Assembly (NCBI GenBank): GCA_963610315.1
Contig: CAVDMV010000029.1
Coordinates: 1 to 15,788 of the forward strand
Direction of reading: 5' to 3'
Source: UBA3210 sp963610315
Lineage (GTDB): Bacteria > Bacillota_I > Bacilli_A > RFN20 > CAG-449
DNA length: 15,788 bases
Below the pieces are notes generated by a model. The model was not told the origin of the DNA, did no database searches, and saw nothing but the letters and a program-made list of their open reading frames with translations. This document shows, one piece after another, positions 1-6,788 of this stretch. The first letter of the stretch is position 1, and every line of letters begins with the position of its first letter. The position numbers and the translations under genes were made by a program.

Positions 1-3
1 ATA

Positions 4-9
4 TATAAT
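4..9 (+). promoter_or_regulatory. Candidate -10 element for the guanylate kinase-like gene
   Basis: TATAAT sits 28 bases before the ATG at 38 and would give a leader of about 20 nt containing the GGAG ribosome binding site at 25-28. The matching -35 would lie outside the window, so the promoter cannot be confirmed. The surroundings are so AT-rich that a chance match is possible. Confidence 0.35.
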
Positions 10-37
10 ATTAAAAGATAAAACGGAGTTACAAATT

Positions 38-574
38 ATGATTATTTTATGTGGGGCAAGTGCTTCAGGTAAAACTGAAGTAGCGAAATATCTTCAAAAG
101 AATTTTAGTATTAAAAAAGCAATTACTAATACGACTAGAAAGATTAGAATTAATGAAAGAGATGGAATTGATTATTATTTTCTTACTAAAGAAGAATTTC
201 TAAAATTAAAAGAAGAAGGTTCTTTAGTAGAAAGTACTGAATATAATGGTAATTTTTATGGATGTAGTAAATCTGAAGTTAAAGATGATAAAGTTGTTAT
301 TCTTGAACCAAGTGGAGTTGAAGCATTCTTAAAATTAGATGATCCTCATATTGTTGTATTCTATTTAGAGACATCAGAAAATATTCGAAAAGAAAGAATG
401 CTATCGCGTGGTGATGATATTAGTTCAGTAGAAAGAAGATTATCATTAGATAAAGAACATTTTAATGAAAAGAATTTTTCTTTTAAGCATATCCTAATTA
501 ATACAGATAATATCACGATTGAAGAAATTAGTTCGTTCATCATGAAAGAATATCAAAAAGTTTTAGAAAGGTAG
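38..574 (+). CDS. Guanylate kinase-like P-loop kinase (divergent)
   Basis: Seen: a P-loop GASASGKT at residues 6-13, a TTR motif at 32-34, the GMP-region pattern RDGIDYYF at 41-48, and EYNGNFYG at 68-75. These follow the order of guanylate kinases, which phosphorylate GMP to GDP with ATP in the cytoplasm. The protein has 178 aa, against roughly 200 for most bacterial Gmk. The segment that is usually LxDIDVQG reads VILEPSGVEAF (87-97), so the acidic and glutamine positions typical of the family are absent. The ATG at 38 follows GGAG with nine bases between. The M29 aminopeptidase starts seven bases after the stop, so the two are probably co-transcribed. It may be the housekeeping Gmk of a divergent lineage or a guanylate kinase-like paralogue. 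I leave the symbol blank because the GMP site is atypical. Confidence 0.75.
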   Translation: MIILCGASASGKTEVAKYLQKNFSIKKAITNTTRKIRINERDGIDYYFLTKEEFLKLKEEGSLVESTEYNGNFYGCSKSEVKDDKVVILEPSGVEAFLKLDDPHIVVFYLETSENIRKERMLSRGDDISSVERRLSLDKEHFNEKNFSFKHILINTDNITIEEISSFIMKEYQKVLER

Positions 575-581
575 AAAATAT

Positions 582-1811
582 ATGAAAAAATCATTATTAA
601 GAAAATATGCAAAATTATTAGTTGTCATGGGTGTTAACATTCAAAAAGGACAAGATTTAAATATTTATAGTTCAGTTGAACAAGCTTCTTTTGTTAGTTT
701 AGTTGTAGAAGAAGCTTACAAAGTAGGAGCAAGAAAAGTACGCGTTCATTTTTATGATGAAGCAATTAATAAATTAGATAGCTTATATCAATCGGAAGAA
801 GCTTTATCAACGCTAGAAATATATGAAAAAGCAGAACTAGATTATAGAGTTGAACATCTTCCTGCTCGTTTATATATCACTAGCGATGATCCTGATGGAA
901 TGAAAGGGATTGATCAAGAAAAAATGTCTAAAGTTAGAAGGTCTCGTTATCCAATATTAAAACCTTATTTAGATAAAGTAGAAAATAAAGAACAATGGTG
1001 TATCGCGGGAGCTGCTTCATATGCGTGGGCTAAAAAGATATTCCCTAATTTAACACCTAAAAAAGCAAAAGAAAAATTATGGGAAGCGATACTTTATACA
1101 TCAAGAGTAACTGAAGGTGATCCTATTAAAAACTGGGAAGAACATAATAAAAATTTATCTTCAAGATGTGCTTATTTAAATTCTTTACATTTAAAAGAAT
1201 TACATTATGAATCAAGTAATGGTACTTCTTTAAAAGTTGGTTTAATTGATGATTGCTTATTTGAAGGTGGAAGCGAAAAAGCCTTAGGTAGTAATATTAT
1301 CTTTAATCCAAATATTCCTAGTGAAGAATGTTTCTCTTCACCAAAAAGAGGTAAAGCAGAAGGTATCGTTTACGCGACAAAACCTTTATCTTATCAAGGT
1401 GAATTAATCGAAGATTTTTCTGTGCGTTTTGAAAATGGAAAAGTGGTTGAAGTAAAAGCTAAAAAAGGTGAAGAATTATTACGTAAAATGGTCTCGATGG
1501 ATGAAGGGGCATCACAACTAGGCGAAGTAGCTTTAATTCCATATAATTCACCGATTAATAATACAGGTATCTTATTTTATGAAACATTATTTGATGAAAA
1601 TGCTTCTTGTCATTTAGCGTTAGGAGCCGGATTTACTAATTTAATTAAAGATTATGAAAAATATACTTTAGATGAATTAAAGGAAAAAGGGATTAATGAT
1701 TCAATGATTCATGTCGATTTTATGATAGGATCTAAAGATATGAATATTGTCGGTATTACAAAAGAAAATAAAGAAGTACAAATTTTTAAAGATGGAGATT
1801 GGGCTTTTTAA
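582..1811 (+). CDS. M29-family aminopeptidase (AmpS/PepS/aminopeptidase T type)
   Basis: A cytoplasmic metallo-aminopeptidase that removes N-terminal residues from peptides. Its 409 aa match the usual length of peptidase family M29. Family motifs are clear: IPSEECFSSP near 245-254, LGEVALIPYNSPINNTGILF at 313-332, LFDENASCHLALG at 336-348 and IHVDFMIGS at 376-384. By comparison with aminopeptidase T, the two-metal ligands should be Glu248 or 249, Glu315, His344, His377 and Asp379, and all are present. The ATG at 582 is preceded by GAAAGG inside the last codons of the kinase-like gene, suggesting coupled translation. No signal peptide is visible. No clear terminator follows, only a T-run near 1841-1848 without a convincing hairpin. 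Assignment to the family is firm; substrate preference cannot be read from sequence. Confidence 0.93.
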   Translation: MKKSLLRKYAKLLVVMGVNIQKGQDLNIYSSVEQASFVSLVVEEAYKVGARKVRVHFYDEAINKLDSLYQSEEALSTLEIYEKAELDYRVEHLPARLYITSDDPDGMKGIDQEKMSKVRRSRYPILKPYLDKVENKEQWCIAGAASYAWAKKIFPNLTPKKAKEKLWEAILYTSRVTEGDPIKNWEEHNKNLSSRCAYLNSLHLKELHYESSNGTSLKVGLIDDCLFEGGSEKALGSNIIFNPNIPSEECFSSPKRGKAEGIVYATKPLSYQGELIEDFSVRFENGKVVEVKAKKGEELLRKMVSMDEGASQLGEVALIPYNSPINNTGILFYETLFDENASCHLALGAGFTNLIKDYEKYTLDELKEKGINDSMIHVDFMIGSKDMNIVGITKENKEVQIFKDGDWAF

Positions 1812-1877
1812 TTGAAGGTAGATTTTATTGCTTAAATGATTTTTTTTTAATCTTATCGATAATACAAGGGGATTATT

Positions 1878-1997
1878 ATGATAAGCGAATTTTTTACATA
1901 TTTTTTTATATTTATAGTATTTCTTATAGGTTCGTGTTGTAATGAATGCAGTAAGTTTACTCAAAAATATTATAAAGAAATGATAATGCCCACATAG
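1878..1997 (+). pseudogene. 39-aa lipoprotein signal-peptide ORF, probable 5' part of a frameshifted gene
   Basis: An ATG at 1878, eight bases after AAGGGG (1865-1870), opens a 39-codon frame ending in TAG at 1995-1997. The product has a hydrophobic stretch (FFIFIVFLI, about residues 9-17) followed by the lipobox-like IGSC with cysteine at residue 20, then a short polar tail. That is a complete lipoprotein signal with almost no mature protein. Three bases after its stop, in a different frame, begins a 111-codon frame with a TTG start, no ribosome binding site and no signal peptide. Moving one base between about 1976 and 1995 joins the two into one lipoprotein of about 147 aa. I read this as one gene broken by a one-base change or an assembly error. 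Two independent ORFs are the less likely alternative. Confidence 0.6.
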
Positions 1998-1999
1998 TA

Positions 2000-2335
2000 T
2001 TGAATGATGACAACAATGATTTTGTCGATTTTAGCGTGACTAATATTAATAGTGAATTTGTAACTTTAAATATTACTAATTTTACATTATCAGAAGATAA
2101 AATATTTTTTATAGAATCTAATAGCGATTTTTCTTTATATTATAACGATGAAAAAATTGAAAAAAATGAAGTGCATTTTTGGGTTAATTATCAATATTTT
2201 TACCCGATTTATGATCTTAACGTTAACTCAGTTATTAAATTGCAATATACTGATACTTCAATTAAATATACTAAAATTGATTGTTTTAGAACTTCACTAT
2301 GGGAAGATATTTATGAAGGGGGGGGAAAAAGATAG
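2000..2335 (+). pseudogene. Putative exported protein of unknown function, probable 3' part of the same frameshifted gene
   Basis: A 111-codon frame beginning with TTG at 2000. No Shine-Dalgarno precedes it, and the frame stays open upstream to a stop at 1973-1975, so the TTG may be no real start. The product is rich in Asn, Asp, Phe and Tyr with alternating hydrophobic residues (for example VTLNITNF and KIFFIES), suggesting beta strands. I recognise no family. It lacks a signal sequence, yet the 39-codon frame just upstream supplies one in another frame, which fits a single extracytoplasmic lipoprotein split by a frameshift. The last codons run through eight consecutive G (2318-2325), giving a GGGKR end. 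Deleting or adding one G changes only the last few residues. Function unknown. Confidence 0.5.
2318..2325 (+). repeat. Homopolymer tract of eight G
   Basis: Eight G followed by five A, at the 3' end of the 2000-2335 frame. Such a G run stands out strongly in DNA of this composition. All three frames terminate within about 25 bases, so a length change would give different short C-terminal tails: GGGKR as read, GGEKDRLI with one G fewer, GGGKKIGLYE with one more. Confidence 0.9.
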
Positions 2336-2421
2336 GCTTATATGAATAATAAATTGTTTTATGTAAATATTTGTTTTTGAAGTTAATAATTTAATTAAGC
2401 ATATTTGATTTTAATGGTTAA

Positions 2422-2443
2422 TTTATTATTTATAAATAATAAA
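2422..2443. repeat. Perfect 22-bp palindrome upstream of the MBL lipoprotein promoter
   Basis: An AT-only perfect inverted repeat with no loop: left half TTTATTATTTA, right half TAAATAATAAA. It ends two bases before the -35 hexamer at 2446. No T-run follows on the + strand, so a + strand terminator is unlikely. An operator or a chance product of high AT content are both possible. Confidence 0.5.
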
Positions 2444-2445
2444 AA

Positions 2446-2475
2446 TTGAAATACTACATTTAAAAATATTATAAT
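2446..2475 (+). promoter_or_regulatory. Sigma-A-type promoter for the MBL lipoprotein gene
   Basis: A -35 TTGAAA at 2446-2451, an 18-base spacer and a consensus -10 TATAAT at 2470-2475. The predicted start of transcription near 2482 leaves a short leader with GGAGG (2488-2492) six bases before the ATG at 2499. It probably drives the three-gene run ending at the terminator at 5059. Confidence 0.75.
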
Positions 2476-2498
2476 AGATTCGATTTGGAGGAAGAAAG

Positions 2499-3818
2499 AT
2501 GAAAGGGAAAGGATTTAAAATTTTATTAACATTTATTTTAGGCACTACTTTAACTAGTTGTGATTTAGTTAAAGATTTTTTAAGTAACATTACTTCATCA
2601 AGTGAAAGTACTTCTCAAAAGATAAGTTCTTCGTCTTCTTCATCAAGTGGAAACTCTTCACAAACGATAAGTTCTTCTAGTTCTTCTTCATCTACTTCTA
2701 TTAGTGAAAATGGAGTTACTGAAGGAATTATATTCCCTGATTTTCAAATTCATTTTATGATGCTCGGTAACGATAAAGCTGGTGATTCAATTTATATTAA
2801 AGCCGGAGAAACAGATATTATCATTGATGCAGGCTCTAGACAAGGCTCAACTAAGACAACTAAAGAATATATGAACCAATATATAAAAGATAATAAATTA
2901 GAATATGTTATTTTAACTCATGGTGACCAAGACCATGTTGAAGGATTTACTGATTCTTCATCGAATAAAGGTATTTTATCTTCTTATGCAGTAGATACTA
3001 TTATTGATAATCAATATACGACAAAAACAACACAAGTTTATAATAAATACATTACTTTAAGAGATTCCTTAGTTAGTAAAGGAACTAAACATTATTATGC
3101 TTCACAATGTTATAATAACGAAAGTGGGGCTCAAAGAGTTTACCAGTTGTCTGAGAACGTAAAGATGTCTATTTTATATAATTATTATTACTTTAATGTA
3201 GGAACTGACGAGAATAATTATTCTGTATGTACTTTATTTACTTATACTACCCCAGAAAAAGAATATAATTTTATGTTCACTGGTGATTTAGAACTTGAAG
3301 GTGAAGAAAAGATGGCTGAATATTATTCAGGAAGTGATGAAGAACATACTTTACCTGAAGTCGATTTATTTAAAGCAGGACATCACGGATCAAAAACTTC
3401 AACTAATGAATGTTTATTAAAAATCATTAAACCTAAGATGTGTGTAGTTTCCTGTTGCTGCGGAACTAATGAATATACAGGAATTGTTGATAATCAATTC
3501 CCAACACAAGCATTTATTTCTCGTATTGCAAAATATACTGATAAAGTATATGTAACATCTATTTATCAAACTTATGAAATTTTAACCGCGAAAGATAAAG
3601 GAAACGGAAAATCTGATACAACAGGAATCGCTATCGGAGGAAATTATATTTCTACCTCAGGATACCAAGGAATGAACGGCAATGTCGTTGTATCTTGTTC
3701 GTCAAATGGTGTAGGATTATATTGTTCAAAGAGTTATACAAAATTAAAAGATTCTGAATGGCTCAATACTAAAATTGTCATTGATGGTAAAGAACGTCAA
3801 ATGAGAATTTGGGGATAG
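2499..3818 (+). CDS. Lipoprotein with ComEC-type metallo-beta-lactamase domain
   Basis: A surface-anchored, probable metal-dependent hydrolase of 439 aa. The signal peptide ends in lipobox LTSC with Cys21. Residues 33-70 form a serine-rich linker containing a near-duplicate unit (KISSSSSSSS, then TISSSSSSSS, 45 bases apart). The catalytic domain starts near residue 82. Metal-site motifs are IIDAG (Asp110), THGDQDH (140-146), FTGD (Asp263) and KAGHHGSKTS (292-301). The last is typical of the MBL domain at the C-terminus of the competence protein ComEC/Rec2 and its stand-alone relatives. No transmembrane channel or ComEC core is present. In ComEC this domain is thought to degrade the non-transforming DNA strand, so a nuclease or phosphodiesterase activity is likely but unproven. 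A C-terminal region of about 120 residues follows and may be a separate domain. Confidence 0.85.
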   Translation: MKGKGFKILLTFILGTTLTSCDLVKDFLSNITSSSESTSQKISSSSSSSSGNSSQTISSSSSSSSTSISENGVTEGIIFPDFQIHFMMLGNDKAGDSIYIKAGETDIIIDAGSRQGSTKTTKEYMNQYIKDNKLEYVILTHGDQDHVEGFTDSSSNKGILSSYAVDTIIDNQYTTKTTQVYNKYITLRDSLVSKGTKHYYASQCYNNESGAQRVYQLSENVKMSILYNYYYFNVGTDENNYSVCTLFTYTTPEKEYNFMFTGDLELEGEEKMAEYYSGSDEEHTLPEVDLFKAGHHGSKTSTNECLLKIIKPKMCVVSCCCGTNEYTGIVDNQFPTQAFISRIAKYTDKVYVTSIYQTYEILTAKDKGNGKSDTTGIAIGGNYISTSGYQGMNGNVVVSCSSNGVGLYCSKSYTKLKDSEWLNTKIVIDGKERQMRIWG

Positions 3819-3829
3819 GAAACTTAATT

Positions 3830-4249
3830 ATGGAAATATATTTAAAAAAAGGATTATTAAAAAAAGAACATATTAATTGGGAATTACCTCAATATTATTC
3901 TTTATTTGAAGGCACTTTATTTGATATGGCTTTAGCCCATCAATTAATTGAAAGACCTGATAATAAATTTTATGAAAATTCTAAAGAAGGTTTAGATTTA
4001 AGATTAGGTAGAAATATATCTCATGAAGCAAAACAAAAATTGGGATTCTATTTATCTAATCATAATTTAGTAGAAGAAAAAGAATTATTTGATTCTTTAA
4101 TTAATGGTAAGTTAATGATTGATAAAAAGAATGCCTCATATGAAGAAAAATTATTCCGTGAGTTAGGTTATTCTGGCTTGGAAGATTTAACTTCTTTATT
4201 AGAAGAAATTTCTGAGAAAGATTTTAAAACTCTCGTAATAGAAAAATAG
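3830..4249 (+). CDS. Hypothetical protein, 139 aa
   Basis: I do not recognise this protein. It is a soluble, charged polypeptide without signal peptide or membrane segment, and its C-terminal third (LTSLLEEISEKDF and nearby) looks helical. The frame can be extended upstream to a TTG at 3809 that overlaps the MBL gene, but I prefer the ATG at 3830. It has an AGGA at 3817-3820 nine bases upstream, and it gives the sensible N-terminus MEIYLKKGLL. It lies 11 bases after the MBL lipoprotein stop and seven before the phosphatase start, so it belongs to that transcription unit. There is no metal or nucleotide-binding motif I can point to. Its position between a surface hydrolase and a phosphatase does not by itself suggest a function. 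Confidence 0.8.
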   Translation: MEIYLKKGLLKKEHINWELPQYYSLFEGTLFDMALAHQLIERPDNKFYENSKEGLDLRLGRNISHEAKQKLGFYLSNHNLVEEKELFDSLINGKLMIDKKNASYEEKLFRELGYSGLEDLTSLLEEISEKDFKTLVIEK

Positions 4250-4256
4250 GTGATTT

Positions 4257-5060
4257 ATGAGTTCAGAATTTCCAAATATAACTAATTTTAGAGACTTGAG
4301 TTATCTAACTAATAAAGATGGCTTACATATTAAACAAAATTTATTACTTCGTTCGAGTAAATTAAATGAAATCTCTCCTTTAGAAGCAAAAAAATTAAAA
4401 GATGTATATAAACTTTCTTATATTGTCGATTTAAGAAATCCAGTTGAAGCGAGACAAAAACCAGATTTATATGTTACGTTCGCGCGTTATGATAATATCC
4501 CACTTCTCGCGAAAAAAGTAAATGGGATTTCGCACGAAAATGAGGCTAAATCGGTCAATGAAACTAAGACTAAATCTCGCCCTCATCTTGAACAACTTTA
4601 TAAAGATATGGCGGTACAAGAATATTCTATTACCCAACTTAAAACGGTCATCAAAAGAATTATGGCTAATCGTGACGGCGCTTCTTTATATCATTGTTCA
4701 GAAGGTAAAGATAGAACAGGGATTGTTACTTTAATCTTATTAACAATCTTAGATTTTGATTTGGATACAATATTTGATGATTATCTTTTAACTAATCAGT
4801 TTGTTAAATCGAAAGCAAAAAAACTCGCTTTTAGAGCCTTATTAAAAGAAAAAAGTTTTAAAGAAATGAAGAAGATATATGGTATTTATACGGTTGATAG
4901 AAGCTATTTACAAGGCTATATTGATGGTATAATTGAACAATATGGTAGTCTTAACGATTTCATACATTTAGGCTTAGAAATTTCTTCAGAAGAAATTGAA
5001 GAATTTAAAAAATTTGCTTTAGTTGATGCTTCTTTTCCTAAAGCAACTATTAGTGAATAA
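4257..5060 (+). CDS. Tyrosine-protein phosphatase, Y_phosphatase3/IphP family
   Basis: A cytoplasmic cysteine-based phosphatase of 267 aa. The active-site loop is HCSEGKDRTG at 146-155, with nucleophile Cys147 and phosphate-binding Arg153 in the CX5R arrangement. The N-terminal family signature is present too: NFRDLSYLTNKDGLHIKQ at 10-27, LLRSSKL at 30-36 and the general-acid region IVDLRNPVEA at 56-65. Members act on phosphotyrosine and, in some cases, phosphoinositides or other phosphoesters, so the substrate is open. The ATG at 4257 follows AGGTG, which overlaps the previous stop. It is the last gene of its operon and is followed directly by a hairpin terminator. No tyrosine kinase is visible in the window. 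Confidence 0.9.
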   Translation: MSSEFPNITNFRDLSYLTNKDGLHIKQNLLLRSSKLNEISPLEAKKLKDVYKLSYIVDLRNPVEARQKPDLYVTFARYDNIPLLAKKVNGISHENEAKSVNETKTKSRPHLEQLYKDMAVQEYSITQLKTVIKRIMANRDGASLYHCSEGKDRTGIVTLILLTILDFDLDTIFDDYLLTNQFVKSKAKKLAFRALLKEKSFKEMKKIYGIYTVDRSYLQGYIDGIIEQYGSLNDFIHLGLEISSEEIEEFKKFALVDASFPKATISE

Positions 5061-5079
5061 GCTGGGTGACCAGCTTTTT
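5059..5079 (+). terminator. Rho-independent terminator after the phosphatase gene
   Basis: A perfect 7-bp stem, AAGCTGG at 5059-5065 and CCAGCTT at 5070-5076, with loop GTGA, followed by TTTTT. It begins inside the stop codon of the phosphatase gene and separates the 2499-5060 unit from the next operon. Confidence 0.88.
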
Positions 5080-5085
5080 CTTTCT

Positions 5086-5109
5086 AAAGATATATATTTA
5101 TATCTTTTT
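5086..5109 (+). terminator. Second hairpin, possible tandem terminator
   Basis: A perfect 9-bp inverted repeat, AAAGATATA at 5086-5094 and TATATCTTT at 5099-5107, with loop TATT and a following T-run, seven bases beyond the first terminator. The stem is almost all A and T, so it would be a weak terminator at best. It may instead be an operator for the gene at 5149. Confidence 0.45.
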
Positions 5110-5148
5110 AAAAAATAGCATATTATATAAAAAATATTGAGGTGAATT

Positions 5149-5673
5149 ATGGCTTATCAAGATTTATTTAAAGAAAGAAAAAGTGTGAGAAATTTTACTT
5201 CGCAAGAAATAAAAGATTCTGATTTATTAGAAATTTTACGTGCTGGCCAAGCTGGGCCAACATGTGTTAATTCTAGAGACTTTGAATTTATCGTCATTAG
5301 AAATAAAGATACTTTAAAAAAACTAAGTGAAAACAATGGAAAATCGGCTTGGATGCTTCCTAATGCAAGTGTGGGCATTATGGTATGTGGTAATTTAAAT
5401 AATGCTTTTAGTAAAGATAAAGATTATTGGATTATTGATACTTCTATCGCTTCACAAAATATTATGCTTAAAGCTCAAATGTTAGGCATTGGTTCAGTAA
5501 TGTTAGGATGTTATCCTCAAAAATATAAATTAGATGGCCTTATTAAGATTATGAATTTACCTTCATATATCATCCCTTTATGCATTATCGCTTTAGGTTA
5601 TGAAAGTGAAGAAGAACAAAATAAACCTAAATATAAATTTGAAGAAGAAAAAGTTCATTATGAAACTTTTTAG
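5149..5673 (+). CDS. Nitroreductase-family FMN oxidoreductase
   Basis: A 174-aa protein with the layout of the short nitroreductase family, whose members use FMN and NAD(P)H to reduce nitro-compounds, quinones or flavins. Visible family features are ERKSVRNFTSQEI at 9-21 (the flavin phosphate region), ILRAGQAGPTCVNSRDFEF near 29-47, the mid-domain ASQNIMLKAQMLGIGSVMLG near 102-121 and a glycine-containing IIALGY near the end. The ATG at 5149 has GAGGTG at 5139-5144. It is the first gene of a tightly spaced run continuing to 10825, with the desulfurase 11 bases downstream. I see no convincing -35 for it; TATTAT at 5121-5126 could serve as a -10. The physiological substrate is unknown. Confidence 0.88.
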   Translation: MAYQDLFKERKSVRNFTSQEIKDSDLLEILRAGQAGPTCVNSRDFEFIVIRNKDTLKKLSENNGKSAWMLPNASVGIMVCGNLNNAFSKDKDYWIIDTSIASQNIMLKAQMLGIGSVMLGCYPQKYKLDGLIKIMNLPSYIIPLCIIALGYESEEEQNKPKYKFEEEKVHYETF

Positions 5674-5684
5674 GAGGACAAAAG

Positions 5685-6788
5685 ATGATTTATTTAGATT
5701 ATGCGGCAAATTATCCAACTAAAAAAGAAGTTTTAGATGAATTAGTAAAAGTGGAATTAACTTATGAAGGAAACGCAAATTCAATACATGAAGAAGGAAA
5801 GAAATCTAAAGAATATTTTTCTTATGTGAACAATGAAATTAAAAAAATATTATCTTTAGGTGATGATAAAGAAATTATCTATACTTCAAGCGCGACTGAA
5901 AGTAATAATCTAGCCATTAAAGGTGTTGTTGAAGCTTATTCATCTTTTGGTAATAAAGTTTTAGTAAGTGAATTAGAACATAGTTCAATTAATGGTTGCT
6001 TAGGCTATTTAAAAGATAAAGGAATTCAAGTAGAATTTATTAAAACTAAAGATGATGGTCATATTGATGAAGAAGACTTAAAGAAGAAATTAACAAGTAA
6101 TGTTATTTTAGTAGTAATCGGTTTAGTTGATGGTGAACTTGGCACAGTTCAAGATTATAAAAAGATAAGTGAAATAGTTTCTTCTTCCTCATCACATTTA
6201 TTAATGGATGTTACGCAGGGGATGATGAAAGTTAAGATTGATTTTTCTTATATCGAAATGGCTTCTTTTACTCCTCATAAGTTCGGTGGCCTCACCGGAA
6301 CTGGTGTTCTTATTAAGAATAAGGAAACAATTCTAACTCCTTTAATTCACGGAGGAGAATCTTCTTCTATATATCGAAGTGGATCAATACCTCTTGGTTT
6401 AATCGCTTCAACTTATAAAGCTCTTGAAATAGGGATGAATAATTTTGATAAGAACAATAAAATAATTGAAGAATTATCTTCATATTTAATTACTAAATTA
6501 CAAGATGAAAAAAATATACACATCAATTCTTTTGAAAATAAAAATATATTTAATCTATCTTATAAAGGCAAAAAAGGCTCATATATGGTAGAATATCTTT
6601 CAAGTAAAGGAATTTGTGTTTCACAAAAATCGGCTTGTTCAATTAAAAATACCCCATCAAAGATTGTAATGGCGGTTTATAAAAATAAAGAACTTGCATT
6701 ATCAAGTTTTAGAGTATCAATTTCAGAATATACTAAAAAAGAAGATATTGATGCTTTAATTGATGCATTAAAGGAGTTAGAAAAATAA
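5685..6788 (+). CDS. Cysteine desulfurase, NifS/IscS-like PLP enzyme
   Basis: A class V aminotransferase-fold enzyme that takes sulfur from cysteine and passes it on as a persulfide. Its 367 aa show the PLP lysine in HKFGG (Lys199), His99 in LEHSS, Asp175 in LMDVTQ, TSSATESNN at 67-75, HGGESSSIYRSG at 222-233, and the catalytic cysteine in KSACS (Cys318). Near the C-terminus, FRVSISEYTKKEDID is typical of the family. Two segments differ from common NifS: GLVDGELGTVQD where VNNE-G-TxQP is usual, and HGGE in place of HGGGQ or HGGKQ. The start has AGGAGG at 5672-5677. Its TAA overlaps the ATG of the TtcA-like gene by one base, pointing to coupled synthesis and sulfur delivery to that partner. 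Confidence 0.9.
   Translation: MIYLDYAANYPTKKEVLDELVKVELTYEGNANSIHEEGKKSKEYFSYVNNEIKKILSLGDDKEIIYTSSATESNNLAIKGVVEAYSSFGNKVLVSELEHSSINGCLGYLKDKGIQVEFIKTKDDGHIDEEDLKKKLTSNVILVVIGLVDGELGTVQDYKKISEIVSSSSSHLLMDVTQGMMKVKIDFSYIEMASFTPHKFGGLTGTGVLIKNKETILTPLIHGGESSSIYRSGSIPLGLIASTYKALEIGMNNFDKNNKIIEELSSYLITKLQDEKNIHINSFENKNIFNLSYKGKKGSYMVEYLSSKGICVSQKSACSIKNTPSKIVMAVYKNKELALSSFRVSISEYTKKEDIDALIDALKELEK

Noticed and set aside
1812..1862. Possible terminator after the aminopeptidase gene, and the TTATCGATAA palindrome at 1853-1862
   Set aside because: The T-run has no GC-bearing hairpin before it, and a 10-bp palindrome in AT-rich DNA is unremarkable.
2148..2345. A 65-codon overlapping + strand frame within 2000-2335
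   Set aside because: No ribosome binding site; it is an alternative frame of the larger ORF. It matters only as the frame entered if the G8 tract loses one base.
2342..2380. A 12-codon ORF after the G tract
   Set aside because: Too short, and the G run is 16 bases away, too far to serve as its ribosome binding site.
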